Part shown: in pieces, positions 24,337 to 32,218 of the stretch | Layout of the letters: every line of letters starts with the position of its first letter | Position numbering within the stretch: the stretch's first letter is position 1 | Source of the DNA: Bradyrhizobium retamae | GTDB lineage: Bacteria; Pseudomonadota; Alphaproteobacteria; Rhizobiales; Xanthobacteraceae | Assembly: GCF_001440415.1 (NCBI RefSeq) | Contig: NZ_LLYA01000187.1 | Location: 1-36,293, forward strand | Direction: 5' to 3' | Length of the DNA: 36,293 bases | Notes under the pieces: model-generated | Database searches by the model: none | What the model saw: only the letters and a program-made list of their open reading frames with translations | What the model was told of the DNA's origin: nothing | Made by a program: the position numbers and the translations under genes

Positions 24337-25500
24337 TCGCAGCAGTGCCGCGTATGACCGGCAGTCGCTTGAGGTCAATGAGTTGAGCAGCTCGTTCGGA
24401 TCGGGCGCGCCATCCTCCGAAGTGTCCCGGCGGCGAATGTAGGCATCCGGATTGTGGTGTTGAACTGCGATGTCTGGTAGAGCATTGGTTCGTGTGGGTT
24501 CTATAGCGGCCTTCCCTCTCCGGGGGCCAGAGTTCAGTCGATTCCGAGCAACGCAGCCAAACATTCGCGCACTTCGATGAGCACGAATCGGGTGCTCGCC
24601 AGGCATGCTTGATCGGTCGTTTCTCCCAAGAGGTGCTGCGCGGTCGATCAGCCAGTACAACGCCAGGGTGACTGGGCACCATCGGTAGCATGGCCTCGAA
24701 AGGATAGTCGCGCACGCGGCTGGTGACTCCAACACGAAATCCGAGATTGGATTGATCCGGACGAGGTCCAAACCAACACAATATTCCAAAATTCGGATTG
24801 GTGAGGTGGAACAGCACTTCCGCCTTCCTTGCTCCCTCGCGGACCCCGCAGGGCGGCGACCCGATCAGACCGCCGATCGAGACATATTCGCCGGGAGCGA
24901 ACGCTCGTCCTTGAAATGAATCGGACTTCGTGGGGCCGGCGGAGTGAGGAATCATAGTGTAAACACCCAGCCATCTTCTTGGCGAACGAGATAGCCGAGG
25001 GCGTTTTCCTTATAGGGCCGCAGTTTTGCGAAGCGGCACGCTTCGCGGCGGGCCCGCCAGAGTTTGGCGTCGATCCTGAAGTCATCGTCCAGCGGCGCAA
25101 CGATTACATGGCCGGTGCCCGCGCCGCCTTCGTGGGTGACCCGGCTGTTGCGCAGGCTCCAGCCGGATCTTGCGAAAAATGCGATGGGAGGGAGGGTTAA
25201 GAATCGGCTTCAGGGAGGGTTTCTTCGTGGCGATCTTGCTCTGTTCAACAGGCAGCTTAAGTGGGAGCTGGCTTGCTGCGGGCTTGGTCAGACCTTGATA
25301 ATGATGCTGACCAGCGGCACGAGCAGGCTGACCGTCCGTTCACGGGATGGTGCAGCAGGCCCGAGACCTGCGATAGCGGGGCGCCTCGATCTGGAGCGCG
25401 TCAAGCGAGGTGCCGTGGATCTCATTGGCAAGCTCGAGCTCGTGCCCTCAACGACCTCCGCGGGGCGCGGAACGACGCAGCCTCAGGGTGTCTCCGGCGA
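24337..25500. other. Degenerate stretch inside the fix cluster
   Basis: About 1.2 kb between the CBS gene and the FNR-type regulator contains no intact gene I can name. The best coding-like traces are on the minus strand at 24952-25209 and about 24800-24955. Another trace at 24350-24520 reads HHNPDAYIRRRDTSEDGAPD and then PNELLNSL. The frames are short and shift repeatedly. The base composition is like that of the neighbours. Confidence 0.4.
24952..25209 (-). pseudogene. Unrecognised protein remnant lacking a start codon
   Basis: The minus-strand frame reads HEGGAGTGHVIVAPLDDDFR, RIDAKLWRARREACRFAKLR and PYKENALGYLVRQEDGWVFT before a TGA. It is strongly protein-like and uninterrupted for 85 codons, but has no ATG, GTG or TTG. 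Its stop overlaps an ATG (24955) opening a second frame, MIPHSAGPTKSDSFQGRAFA and PGEYVSIGGLIGSPP, as in a coupled gene pair. The 5' part is probably lost or frameshifted. No family is recognised. Confidence 0.35.
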
Positions 25501-25514
25501 TTGATCTGCATCAA
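25501..25514 (+). promoter_or_regulatory. FixK box upstream of the FNR-type regulator
   Basis: TTGATCTGCATCAA is a perfect TTGA-N6-TCAA, centred about 96 bases before the GTG start at 25604. A class II promoter would start near 25549. Confidence 0.78.
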
Positions 25515-25603
25515 CAACATCTCATCCCTACAAACGCTACACTGCATCGACCCGCAGGGAAACGCGCCCATGAGGCGACTGCAGGCGGCAATCGGAGGGA
25601 CAT

Positions 25604-26323
25604 GTGAAGATTTCGGTTTTGAGGGAAGGAACGCATTGTCAATCGTGTCACGATTGCACGGCGAGGGGCTTTGCCATCTGCGCAGCGCTCGACAAGACCA
25701 AATTGCGCGAATTGGCGCAGCTGTCGCGGCATGTTCGTTTCGAATCAGGCGCCACCGTGTTCGCACAGGCAAACATAGCAACGTCGTTCTTCAGCGTGCA
25801 TGCGGGTACCCTGCGCCTCTACAAGCTGTTGCCGGACAGCCGGCGGCAGATCGTCGGTTTTGCATTGCCAGGCGATTTCCTTGGGCTCCCCGGCTTGCCG
25901 CAGCACGAATTCTCCGCTGACGCGATCGGCCGGGTCACGCTGTGTCAGTTCCCCAAGGAGTCGTTCGCGACATTCGCCGAGAACCGGCCGCAGTTGCTGC
26001 GCCGCATGATCGAATTGGCGGGCCGCGAGCTGGCCCGGGCACAGGAACATATGGTCTTGCTCGGACGGCGCTCCGCCGAAGAGAAGATAGCGAGCTTCCT
26101 GATCGGCTGGCGCGACCGACTGAGTGGAATTGGACGTGGTGGAGAAATTATGCCGCTGCCGATGAAAAGGCTGGACATCGCGGATCATCTGGGGCTCACC
26201 ATCGAGACGGTGAGCCGTACCTTCTCGAAGCTCGAACGTGATGGTGTGATCCAAAGCTTGGCGAGTGGCGTCGTCCTGTTGGATACCCCGCGCGCCGAAG
26301 CCTTGTCTGCGGGCATAAGTTGA
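25604..26323 (+). CDS. FNR-type oxygen-responsive regulator (FixK1/FnrN/AadR-like)
   Basis: The 239-residue CRP/FNR protein has an N-terminal cluster CQSCHDCTARGFAIC (Cys12, 15, 18, 26) and a central Cys114, the pattern that ligates an oxygen-labile 4Fe-4S cluster in FNR. The helix-turn-helix is KRLDIADHLGLTIETVSRTF, with the ETVSR reader of TTGA-N6-TCAA sites. Start is GTG with GGAGGG about 5 bases upstream. A perfect FixK box precedes it, so FixK2 probably controls it, and it may act on the same boxes. Unlike FixK2 in the same cluster, it could sense oxygen itself. The exact subfamily (fixK1, fnrN, aadR) cannot be settled by eye. Confidence 0.85.
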   Translation: MKISVLREGTHCQSCHDCTARGFAICAALDKTKLRELAQLSRHVRFESGATVFAQANIATSFFSVHAGTLRLYKLLPDSRRQIVGFALPGDFLGLPGLPQHEFSADAIGRVTLCQFPKESFATFAENRPQLLRRMIELAGRELARAQEHMVLLGRRSAEEKIASFLIGWRDRLSGIGRGGEIMPLPMKRLDIADHLGLTIETVSRTFSKLERDGVIQSLASGVVLLDTPRAEALSAGIS

Positions 26324-26354
26324 AGCGCGTCGCGTTAGGTTCTTTTGTCTTAGT

Positions 26355-26368
26355 TTGATCAAGGTCAA
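26355..26368 (+). promoter_or_regulatory. FixK box of the fixNOQP promoter
   Basis: TTGATCAAGGTCAA is a perfect TTGA-N6-TCAA. A TATATT -10-like element (26392-26397) follows at the right distance for a class II start near 26403. Confidence 0.85.
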
Positions 26369-26422
26369 AGACGCCTCTGTTGAAACGGCGATATATTCGA
26401 CTCAGCTTCAATGGAGGTCGAC

Positions 26423-26563
26423 ATGCCCGCCGATGCGCTCTTGGTTTCCGCAGCTGTCATTTCGGTCTTCGTGATTTTCGCCGCTGCTCTTGCTTGGGCC
26501 AGTGTCCAATCACCAAGGTCGCATCAGGCAAAACCGGGAGCGCGCAAGCGTCGTCCATTCTGA
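26423..26563 (+). CDS. Small single-helix membrane protein preceding fixN, 46 aa
   Basis: ATG at 26423 with GGAGG 5 bases upstream reads MPADALLVSAAVISVFVIFA and then AALAWASVQSPRSHQAKPG, ending in a basic tail RKRRPF. There is one hydrophobic helix (residues about 5-27), and the N-terminus is predicted periplasmic because the basic tail is cytosolic. It is the first gene behind the fixNOQP FixK box, so it should be co-expressed with the cbb3 oxidase. A small subunit or assembly role is an inference. Confidence 0.65.
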   Translation: MPADALLVSAAVISVFVIFAAALAWASVQSPRSHQAKPGARKRRPF

Positions 26564-26699
26564 TTCCTTCAGGCAGACGCCGGAGCGGGTGCAAAACGCC
26601 CGCCGGTCGTGGGGGTAGCTGATCGGGTTGATCTCAATCAAGGACAACACAGCGAGACCCGGGCTGACGGGGCAGGCGCCCATGCAAAGAGAATCACAC

Positions 26700-28349
26700 A
26701 TGCAGCAAACTCAATCCACGAAATGGATGACCCACGGCGAAGCCGGGCTGATGCTATTCTTCGCGATGGCAGCCTTCGTCTGCGCGTTCGCAGCCGCCAA
26801 GGCGCTGGACGCGCCGTTCGCGTTTCATGCTTCGCTCGCTGCAGTGGCGAGCGGCGTCGCCTCCTTCGCCATCATGAATCGGTATCTCGACCGCCCCGCG
26901 TCGCTGCCGCCGGAGGAGATCAGCGGGAAGCCGAACTATAATCTCGGTCCGATCAAGTGTGCCTCCTTCATGGCGATGTTCTGGGGCATCGCCGGCTTCG
27001 CCGTCGGGCTCTTGATCGCATCCCAGCTCGCATGGCCCTTGCTCAATCTCGATCTGCCCTGGACCAGTTTTGGCCGGCTCCGGCCGCTGCACACCTCGGC
27101 GGTGATCTTCGCCTTCGGCGGCAACGTGCTGATCGCGACCTCGTTCTATGTGGTGCAGCGGACCTGCCGGACGCGGCTCGTGGGCGATCTCGCGCCTTGG
27201 TTCGTCGTGCTCGGCTACAACTTCTTCATGGTGATCGCAGGCACCGGCTATCTACTTGGCGTGACGCAATCCAAGGAATATGCCGAGCCCGAATGGTACG
27301 CCGATCTGTGGCTGACGATCGTCTGGGTCGTATATCTCGTCGTGTTCGTGATGACGCTGGTGAAGCGCAAGGAGCCGCACATCTTCGTCGCCAACTGGTT
27401 CTATCTCGCCTTCATCGTCACCATCGCCGTGCTGCATCTCGGCAACAACCCGGCGCTGCCGGTGTCACTGCTCGGCTCGAAATCCTACATCGCCTGGGCC
27501 GGTGTGCAGGATGCGATGTTCCAGTGGTGGTACGGCCACAACGCGGTCGGCTTCTTCCTGACCGCCGGCTTCCTCGCCATCATGTACTACTTCATCCCGA
27601 AGCGCGCGGAGCGCCCGGTCTATTCCTATCGGCTCTCGATCATCCACTTTTGGTCGCTGATTTTTCTCTACATCTGGGCCGGCCCACACCATCTGCACTA
27701 CACGGCGCTGCCGGACTGGACGCAGACGCTCGGCATGACTTTTTCTGTGATGCTCTGGATGCCATCCTGGGGCGGCATGATCAACGGCCTGATGACGCTG
27801 TCGGGTGCCTGGGACAAGCTGCGCACCGATCCGGTGCTGCGCATGCTGGTGGTTTCCGTGGCCTTCTACGGCATGTCCACCTTTGAAGGTCCGATGATGT
27901 CGATCAAGGTGGTGAACTCGCTGAGTCACTATACGGACTGGACCATCGGCCACGTTCACTCCGGTGCGTTGGGGTGGGTCGGCTTCGTCTCCTTTGGTGC
28001 GCTGTATTGCCTGGTGCCCTGGCTGTGGGGCCGCAAGGAACTGTACAGCCTGAAGCTCGTCAACTGGCACTTCTGGATCTCGACCATCGGCATCGTGCTC
28101 TACATCTCGGCGATGTGGGTCTCCGGAATCCTGCAGGGCCTGATGTGGCGCGCCTACACCTCGCTCGGCTTCCTCGAATATTCCTTCATCGAAACGGTGG
28201 AAGCGATGCACCCGTTCTACGTCATCCGTGCCGCCGGCGGCGCGCTGTTCCTGATCGGCGCGCTGATCATGGCCTACAATCTCTGGATGACGGTGCGGGC
28301 AAGCGAGGCGGACGTCGGCACAGAGCTCGCGTTGCAGGCGGCGGAATAA
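26700..28349 (+). CDS. fixN: cbb3-type cytochrome c oxidase subunit I (FixN/CcoN)
   Basis: The 549-residue, 12-helix catalytic subunit reduces oxygen at a haem b3-CuB centre and pumps protons with high oxygen affinity. Ligand motifs are intact: RPLHTSAVIFAFGGN (low-spin haem), WWYGHNAVGFF and AGPHHLHYTALPDW (CuB), and HYTDWTIGHVHSGALGW (haems). The ATG at 26700 gives MQQTQSTKWMTHGEAG and a length equal to B. japonicum FixN; upstream in-frame starts (26628 TTG, 26682 ATG) lack better ribosome-binding sites. fixO follows 11 bases downstream. Confidence 0.96.
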   Translation: MQQTQSTKWMTHGEAGLMLFFAMAAFVCAFAAAKALDAPFAFHASLAAVASGVASFAIMNRYLDRPASLPPEEISGKPNYNLGPIKCASFMAMFWGIAGFAVGLLIASQLAWPLLNLDLPWTSFGRLRPLHTSAVIFAFGGNVLIATSFYVVQRTCRTRLVGDLAPWFVVLGYNFFMVIAGTGYLLGVTQSKEYAEPEWYADLWLTIVWVVYLVVFVMTLVKRKEPHIFVANWFYLAFIVTIAVLHLGNNPALPVSLLGSKSYIAWAGVQDAMFQWWYGHNAVGFFLTAGFLAIMYYFIPKRAERPVYSYRLSIIHFWSLIFLYIWAGPHHLHYTALPDWTQTLGMTFSVMLWMPSWGGMINGLMTLSGAWDKLRTDPVLRMLVVSVAFYGMSTFEGPMMSIKVVNSLSHYTDWTIGHVHSGALGWVGFVSFGALYCLVPWLWGRKELYSLKLVNWHFWISTIGIVLYISAMWVSGILQGLMWRAYTSLGFLEYSFIETVEAMHPFYVIRAAGGALFLIGALIMAYNLWMTVRASEADVGTELALQAAE

Positions 28350-28360
28350 GGAGCGATCGG

Positions 28361-29095
28361 ATGTCCTTCTGGACCCGCCATCAAATCTTCGAGAAGAATT
28401 CCATCATCCTGATCGCGGGCATTCTGGTTGTGATTGCGATCGGCGGCCTGGTCGAGATCACGCCGCTGTTCTACCTGAAAAGCACGATCGAGGTGGTCGA
28501 TGGCGTCAGGCCCTACACACCGCTCGAACTGGCAGGCCGCAATATCTATGTCCGCGAGGGCTGCTATCTCTGCCACTCGCAGATGGTCCGGCCGCTCCGC
28601 GATGAGATTGAGCGCTATGGCCACTTCTCGCTCGCTGCCGAGAGCATGTACGACCATCCATTCCAGTGGGGCTCGAAGCGCACTGGGCCGGATCTCGCGC
28701 GGGTCGGCGCAAAGTATTCAGATGAGTGGCACGTCACTCACCTGACCAATCCGCGCGCGATTGTGCCGCAGTCGGTGATGCCGGGCTATCCGTTCCTCGC
28801 CCAGACCGAGGTCGACACCGCTGTTGTCGCCGACAACCTGAAGGCCAGCCGCATCGTTGGGGTGCCCTATTCGGACGAGCAAATCAAGAACGCGGTCGCC
28901 GACCTGAAGGCGCAGGCCGATCCGGACAATGTCGGCACCGACGCGTTCGGGAAACGGTATCCAAAAGCTGTGATCCGCAATTTCGACAGCAAGGCCGGTG
29001 CGCCGACTGAGATGGATGCGCTGGTCGCCTATTTGCAGATGCTCGGCACGCTGGTCGACTTCAAGCTCTACAACGAAAAAGCCAATCTTCGCTGA
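28361..29095 (+). CDS. fixO: cbb3 oxidase subunit II, monohaem cytochrome c (FixO/CcoO)
   Basis: The 244-residue protein has an N-terminal anchor helix (residues about 14-34) and one haem c site, CYLCH (Cys68, Cys71, His72). The axial Met lies probably in QSVMPGYP. It passes electrons from FixP to FixN. GGAG precedes the ATG at 28361 by 8 bases. A much longer upstream open frame exists but overlaps fixN and is not coding. Confidence 0.95.
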   Translation: MSFWTRHQIFEKNSIILIAGILVVIAIGGLVEITPLFYLKSTIEVVDGVRPYTPLELAGRNIYVREGCYLCHSQMVRPLRDEIERYGHFSLAAESMYDHPFQWGSKRTGPDLARVGAKYSDEWHVTHLTNPRAIVPQSVMPGYPFLAQTEVDTAVVADNLKASRIVGVPYSDEQIKNAVADLKAQADPDNVGTDAFGKRYPKAVIRNFDSKAGAPTEMDALVAYLQMLGTLVDFKLYNEKANLR

Positions 29096-29106
29096 GAGGC
29101 AGGACG

Positions 29107-29271
29107 ATGAAAGCAATCTTGATCGTTCACAACATCGCGTCGGACCTCGTCACCAGTGTGTGGACGCCGATCTTCGTAGGCCTGTTCATTGCGATCGTGA
29201 TCTACGCGCTTTGGCCGCGGAACCAGGCGGTTTTCGACCAGGCATCTCGGATGCCGTTGCGGGAGGACTGA
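29107..29271 (+). CDS. fixQ: cbb3 oxidase subunit FixQ/CcoQ, 54 aa
   Basis: MKAILIVHNIASDLVTSVWT is followed by one membrane helix (PIFVGLFIAIVIYALWP) and a short polar tail ending MPLRED. Size, topology and place between fixO and fixP identify CcoQ, which stabilises the oxidase complex. AGGACG lies before the ATG. The gene lies 11 bases after fixO and 6 bases before fixP. Confidence 0.93.
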   Translation: MKAILIVHNIASDLVTSVWTPIFVGLFIAIVIYALWPRNQAVFDQASRMPLRED

Positions 29272-29277
29272 GAGGTC

Positions 29278-30147
29278 ATGGCGGAAAGCGAACTTGACGG
29301 GGTTTCCGGCAAGACCACCACCGGTCACGAGTGGGACGGCATCAAGGAACTCAATACACCGCTGCCGCGCTGGTGGCTGATCACCTTCTACGCCTCCATC
29401 CTGTGGGCGATCGGTTATTGGGTCGTGTACCCGGCCTGGCCGCTTCTGTGGAGCTACACCAGGGGCGCGCTCAACTATTCGACGCGCGCCGCGGTCGGCG
29501 TCGAGCTTGCAATTCTGGAAAAGATCCGCGGCGACAAGATGATTGCGCTGGGTGCGGCTTCGCTCGCCGATATCGAAAAGGATCCGGCGCTGCTGACGCT
29601 GGCGCGCGCCCGCGGCAAGGCCGCGTTCGGCGACAACTGCGCGCCGTGCCACGGCTCGGGCGGCGCCGGCGCAAAAGGCTATCCCAACCTGAACGACGAC
29701 GACTGGTTGTGGGGCGGCTCGCTCGACCAGATCGTGCAGACCATCCAATTCGGCGCGCGCTCGGGTCACACCAAGACCCATGAGGGCGCGATGCTCGCCT
29801 TCGGCAAGGATGGCATCTTGAAGCGGGACGAGATTGGCACGGTCGCCAACTATGTGCGCTCGCTCTCGGGCTTGTCGACGCGCCAGGGTTACGATGTCGC
29901 CGCCGGCGCAAAAATTTTCGCCGAGAATTGCACGAGCTGCCATGGTGAGGCGGGCAAGGGCAACCAGGAGCTCGGCGCGCCCAATCTCACTGACAAGATC
30001 TGGCTCTACGGATCGGACGAGGCGACCCTGAGTGAGACCATCACGAATGGTCGGGCCGGCGTGATGCCGGCGTGGGTGGGCCGGCTTGATCCGTCCACCA
30101 TCAAGGCGCTGGCGGTCTACGTCCACACGCTCGGCGGCGGCAAGTAG
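29278..30147 (+). CDS. fixP: cbb3 oxidase subunit III, dihaem cytochrome c (FixP/CcoP)
   Basis: The 289-residue protein has an N-terminal region ending in a membrane helix (residues about 33-58) and two periplasmic haem c domains: CAPCH (121-125) and CTSCH (218-222). GAGG precedes the ATG. It receives electrons from soluble cytochromes and the bc1 complex. Last gene of fixNOQP; fixG follows after 78 bases holding a candidate FixK-type box. Confidence 0.95.
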   Translation: MAESELDGVSGKTTTGHEWDGIKELNTPLPRWWLITFYASILWAIGYWVVYPAWPLLWSYTRGALNYSTRAAVGVELAILEKIRGDKMIALGAASLADIEKDPALLTLARARGKAAFGDNCAPCHGSGGAGAKGYPNLNDDDWLWGGSLDQIVQTIQFGARSGHTKTHEGAMLAFGKDGILKRDEIGTVANYVRSLSGLSTRQGYDVAAGAKIFAENCTSCHGEAGKGNQELGAPNLTDKIWLYGSDEATLSETITNGRAGVMPAWVGRLDPSTIKALAVYVHTLGGGK

Positions 30148-30173
30148 CGGAGCAAAGGGAAGCGGCGTTGGGT

Positions 30174-30187
30174 TTGCGCTGGATCAA
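30174..30187 (+). promoter_or_regulatory. Imperfect FixK box upstream of fixG
   Basis: TTGCGCTGGATCAA matches TTGA-N6-TCAA at 7 of 8 fixed bases. Its centre is about 45 bases before the fixG ATG, so a class II start would give a leader of only a few bases. It could give fixGHIS its own FixK-dependent promoter in addition to read-through from fixNOQP. Confidence 0.5.
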
Positions 30188-30225
30188 CCCGGCAGAGAGG
30201 GAGGAGACTAAGAGAGCGCGGGCCC

Positions 30226-31689
30226 ATGAACAAAATCATCCAAACAGACCCCGACCAAGTCGAAGATGTTGGGCCGCTTTACGCGGCCCGCAAGAACGTC
30301 TACCCGCAGAGTGTTTTCGGCACCTTCCGTCGGATCAAATGGGGCCTGATGGCGTTCTGCCTGGACGTCTACTACTTGCTGCCCTTCGTGCGCTGGAATC
30401 GCGGCCTTGGCGCCCCAGATCAGGCGGTGCTGATCGATCTGCCGAACAGTCGCTTCTATTTCTTTTTCATCGAGCTGTGGCCGCAGGAGGTCTATTACTT
30501 CACCGGCCTCCTGATCATCGCCGCGCTCACACTATTCCTGATGAATTCGGTCGGCGGCCGCATCTGGTGCGGCTATCTGTGCCCGCAAACGGTCTGGACC
30601 GACCTGTTCTATGCGGTCGAGCGCCTGATCGAGGGCGACCGGCGCGAGCGCATGAGGAAGGCGGCTTCCGCCGATCCCCTAAAACTCGGGCGCGTCTCCG
30701 AAATCGTGCTCAAGCATTCGATCTGGCTCTTGATCGCCTGGTGGACGGGCGGCGCCTGGGTGCTCTATTTCACCGATGCGCCGACGCTGGTGAAGGAGCT
30801 CGTCACCTTCCAGGCGCCGGCGATCGCCTATATCTGGATCACGATCCTCACCGCCACGACCTATCTGCTCGCTGGCTTCATGCGCGAGCAGGTCTGCGTC
30901 TACATGTGCCCCTGGCCGCGTATCCAGGCGGCGCTGACTGACGAATGGGCGCTGAACGTCACCTATCGCTACGACCGCGGCGAAAAGCGCATGTCGGTAA
31001 AGAAGGCGAACGAGCTGCGGGCGCTCGGCCTGCCTGCCGGCGACTGCGTCGATTGCTATCAATGCGTGGCGGCCTGCCCGACCGGCATCGATATCCGCAA
31101 TGGCCCGCAGATCGACTGCATCCAGTGCGGCCTGTGCATCGACGCATGCGACAACGTGATGAAGAAGATCGGCGGGCCGACTCGGCTGATCGGCTACGAC
31201 AATGACATTAACATCCAGCGCCGGATGGCCGGCAAGCCGCCGATCTACCGCATCGTGCGGCCACGCACGATCATCTACACCGCGCTGATCGCACTCGTCG
31301 GTGGGGTCATGCTGTATGCGCTGCTCACCCGTTCGCTGCTCGACATCAACGTGCTGCACGATCGCAACCCTGTCGCGGTGAAGCTTAGCGACGGCTCGAT
31401 CCGCAACGCCTACACGGTCCGTTTGCTCAACAAGCGCGGTTTTGACCGCGTGGTGACGATCGACGTCGATGGTCCGCAGGATGCCGTTCTCCACGTCGTG
31501 GGCGACGATTCGATCACGCCCGACCGGCCAATGGTCGTGCTCGGGCGCGACGGCACCACAGAATTGCGTGTGCTGGTGACTGCTCCGTCGGAGAAGAATA
31601 CCGAAAAATCGATCCCGACTAAGTTCCGGATCACCGATATCGGTCTCGGCGAGATCGCTTCCGCGATCGACAATTTCGTCTTGCCATGA
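30226..31689 (+). CDS. fixG: Membrane polyferredoxin FixG (CcoG)
   Basis: The 487-residue membrane protein has helices at about 35-55, 85-105, 160-180, 190-215 and 340-360. Cytosolic motifs GRIWCGYLCPQTVWTDLF and QVCVYMCPWPRIQ are conserved. A dicluster ferredoxin segment CVDCYQCVAACP plus CIQCGLCIDACD holds two 4Fe-4S sites. A C-terminal IG-like domain (about 375-487) follows. FixG/CcoG is implicated in copper reduction for cbb3 assembly. The stop overlaps an ATG that can open fixH. Confidence 0.94.
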   Translation: MNKIIQTDPDQVEDVGPLYAARKNVYPQSVFGTFRRIKWGLMAFCLDVYYLLPFVRWNRGLGAPDQAVLIDLPNSRFYFFFIELWPQEVYYFTGLLIIAALTLFLMNSVGGRIWCGYLCPQTVWTDLFYAVERLIEGDRRERMRKAASADPLKLGRVSEIVLKHSIWLLIAWWTGGAWVLYFTDAPTLVKELVTFQAPAIAYIWITILTATTYLLAGFMREQVCVYMCPWPRIQAALTDEWALNVTYRYDRGEKRMSVKKANELRALGLPAGDCVDCYQCVAACPTGIDIRNGPQIDCIQCGLCIDACDNVMKKIGGPTRLIGYDNDINIQRRMAGKPPIYRIVRPRTIIYTALIALVGGVMLYALLTRSLLDINVLHDRNPVAVKLSDGSIRNAYTVRLLNKRGFDRVVTIDVDGPQDAVLHVVGDDSITPDRPMVVLGRDGTTELRVLVTAPSEKNTEKSIPTKFRITDIGLGEIASAIDNFVLP

Positions 31690-32207
31690 GAACAAGTGGA
31701 GCTGCCGTGAACAGAACCAGTGCATCGCCAAAGCCGCTCACCGGCCGCAAGGTGCTTTTCATGCTGCTTGCGTTCTTTGGCGTCGTCATCGGCGTCAACC
31801 TCACCATGATAAGGCTTGCTTCCATGACGCTGCCCGGCACCGAGGTCGATAGCGCCTATGCGGCGAGCCTTGCCTATGAGAAGGAGATCGCCGCCGCACG
31901 CGAGCAAGGTGCACGCAGCTGGAAGGTGGACGCGCATCTTGCGCGCAGTGCGGACGGCGACACGGCGCTGGAAGTCAAGGCACGCGACGGGAGCGGAAAG
32001 GCGCTGACCGGACTGAAATTCACCGGTCGCCTGGAGCGGCCGACCGACCGGCGGGCGGACCGGGTGATCGCGCTGTCGGAGGTGACGGGCGGCATTTATC
32101 GGGGCAGCGGCCGCGCCGTCGGACCTGGGCAATGGAATCTGGTGCTGGAAAGCGAAGCCGACGGCCGGCGTCTGTTCGTGTCTAGGAACCGCGTGGTACT
32201 GAACTAG
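31686..32207 (+). CDS. fixH: cbb3 oxidase assembly protein FixH
   Basis: One N-terminal membrane helix (GRKVLFMLLAFFGVVIGVNL) is followed by a soluble periplasmic domain with the family-typical YAASLAYEKEIAAARE. The sequence is 173 residues from the ATG that overlaps the fixG stop (ATGA), or 166 from GTG 31707, which has GGAG 5-6 bases upstream. Translation from both is possible. FixH works with FixG, FixI and FixS in oxidase maturation. Confidence 0.9.
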   Translation: MRTSGAAVNRTSASPKPLTGRKVLFMLLAFFGVVIGVNLTMIRLASMTLPGTEVDSAYAASLAYEKEIAAAREQGARSWKVDAHLARSADGDTALEVKARDGSGKALTGLKFTGRLERPTDRRADRVIALSEVTGGIYRGSGRAVGPGQWNLVLESEADGRRLFVSRNRVVLN

Positions 32208-32218
32208 GGGAACGCGTC

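Noticed and set aside
29068..30126. Long minus-strand frame (352 codons) opposite fixP
   Set aside because: It is antisense to an obvious fixP in GC-rich DNA and has no family motif. Long shadow frames are common here.
30679..31731. Long minus-strand frame (350 codons) opposite fixG
   Set aside because: It is complementary to conserved fixG codons and shows His/Asp/Arg-rich shadow composition.
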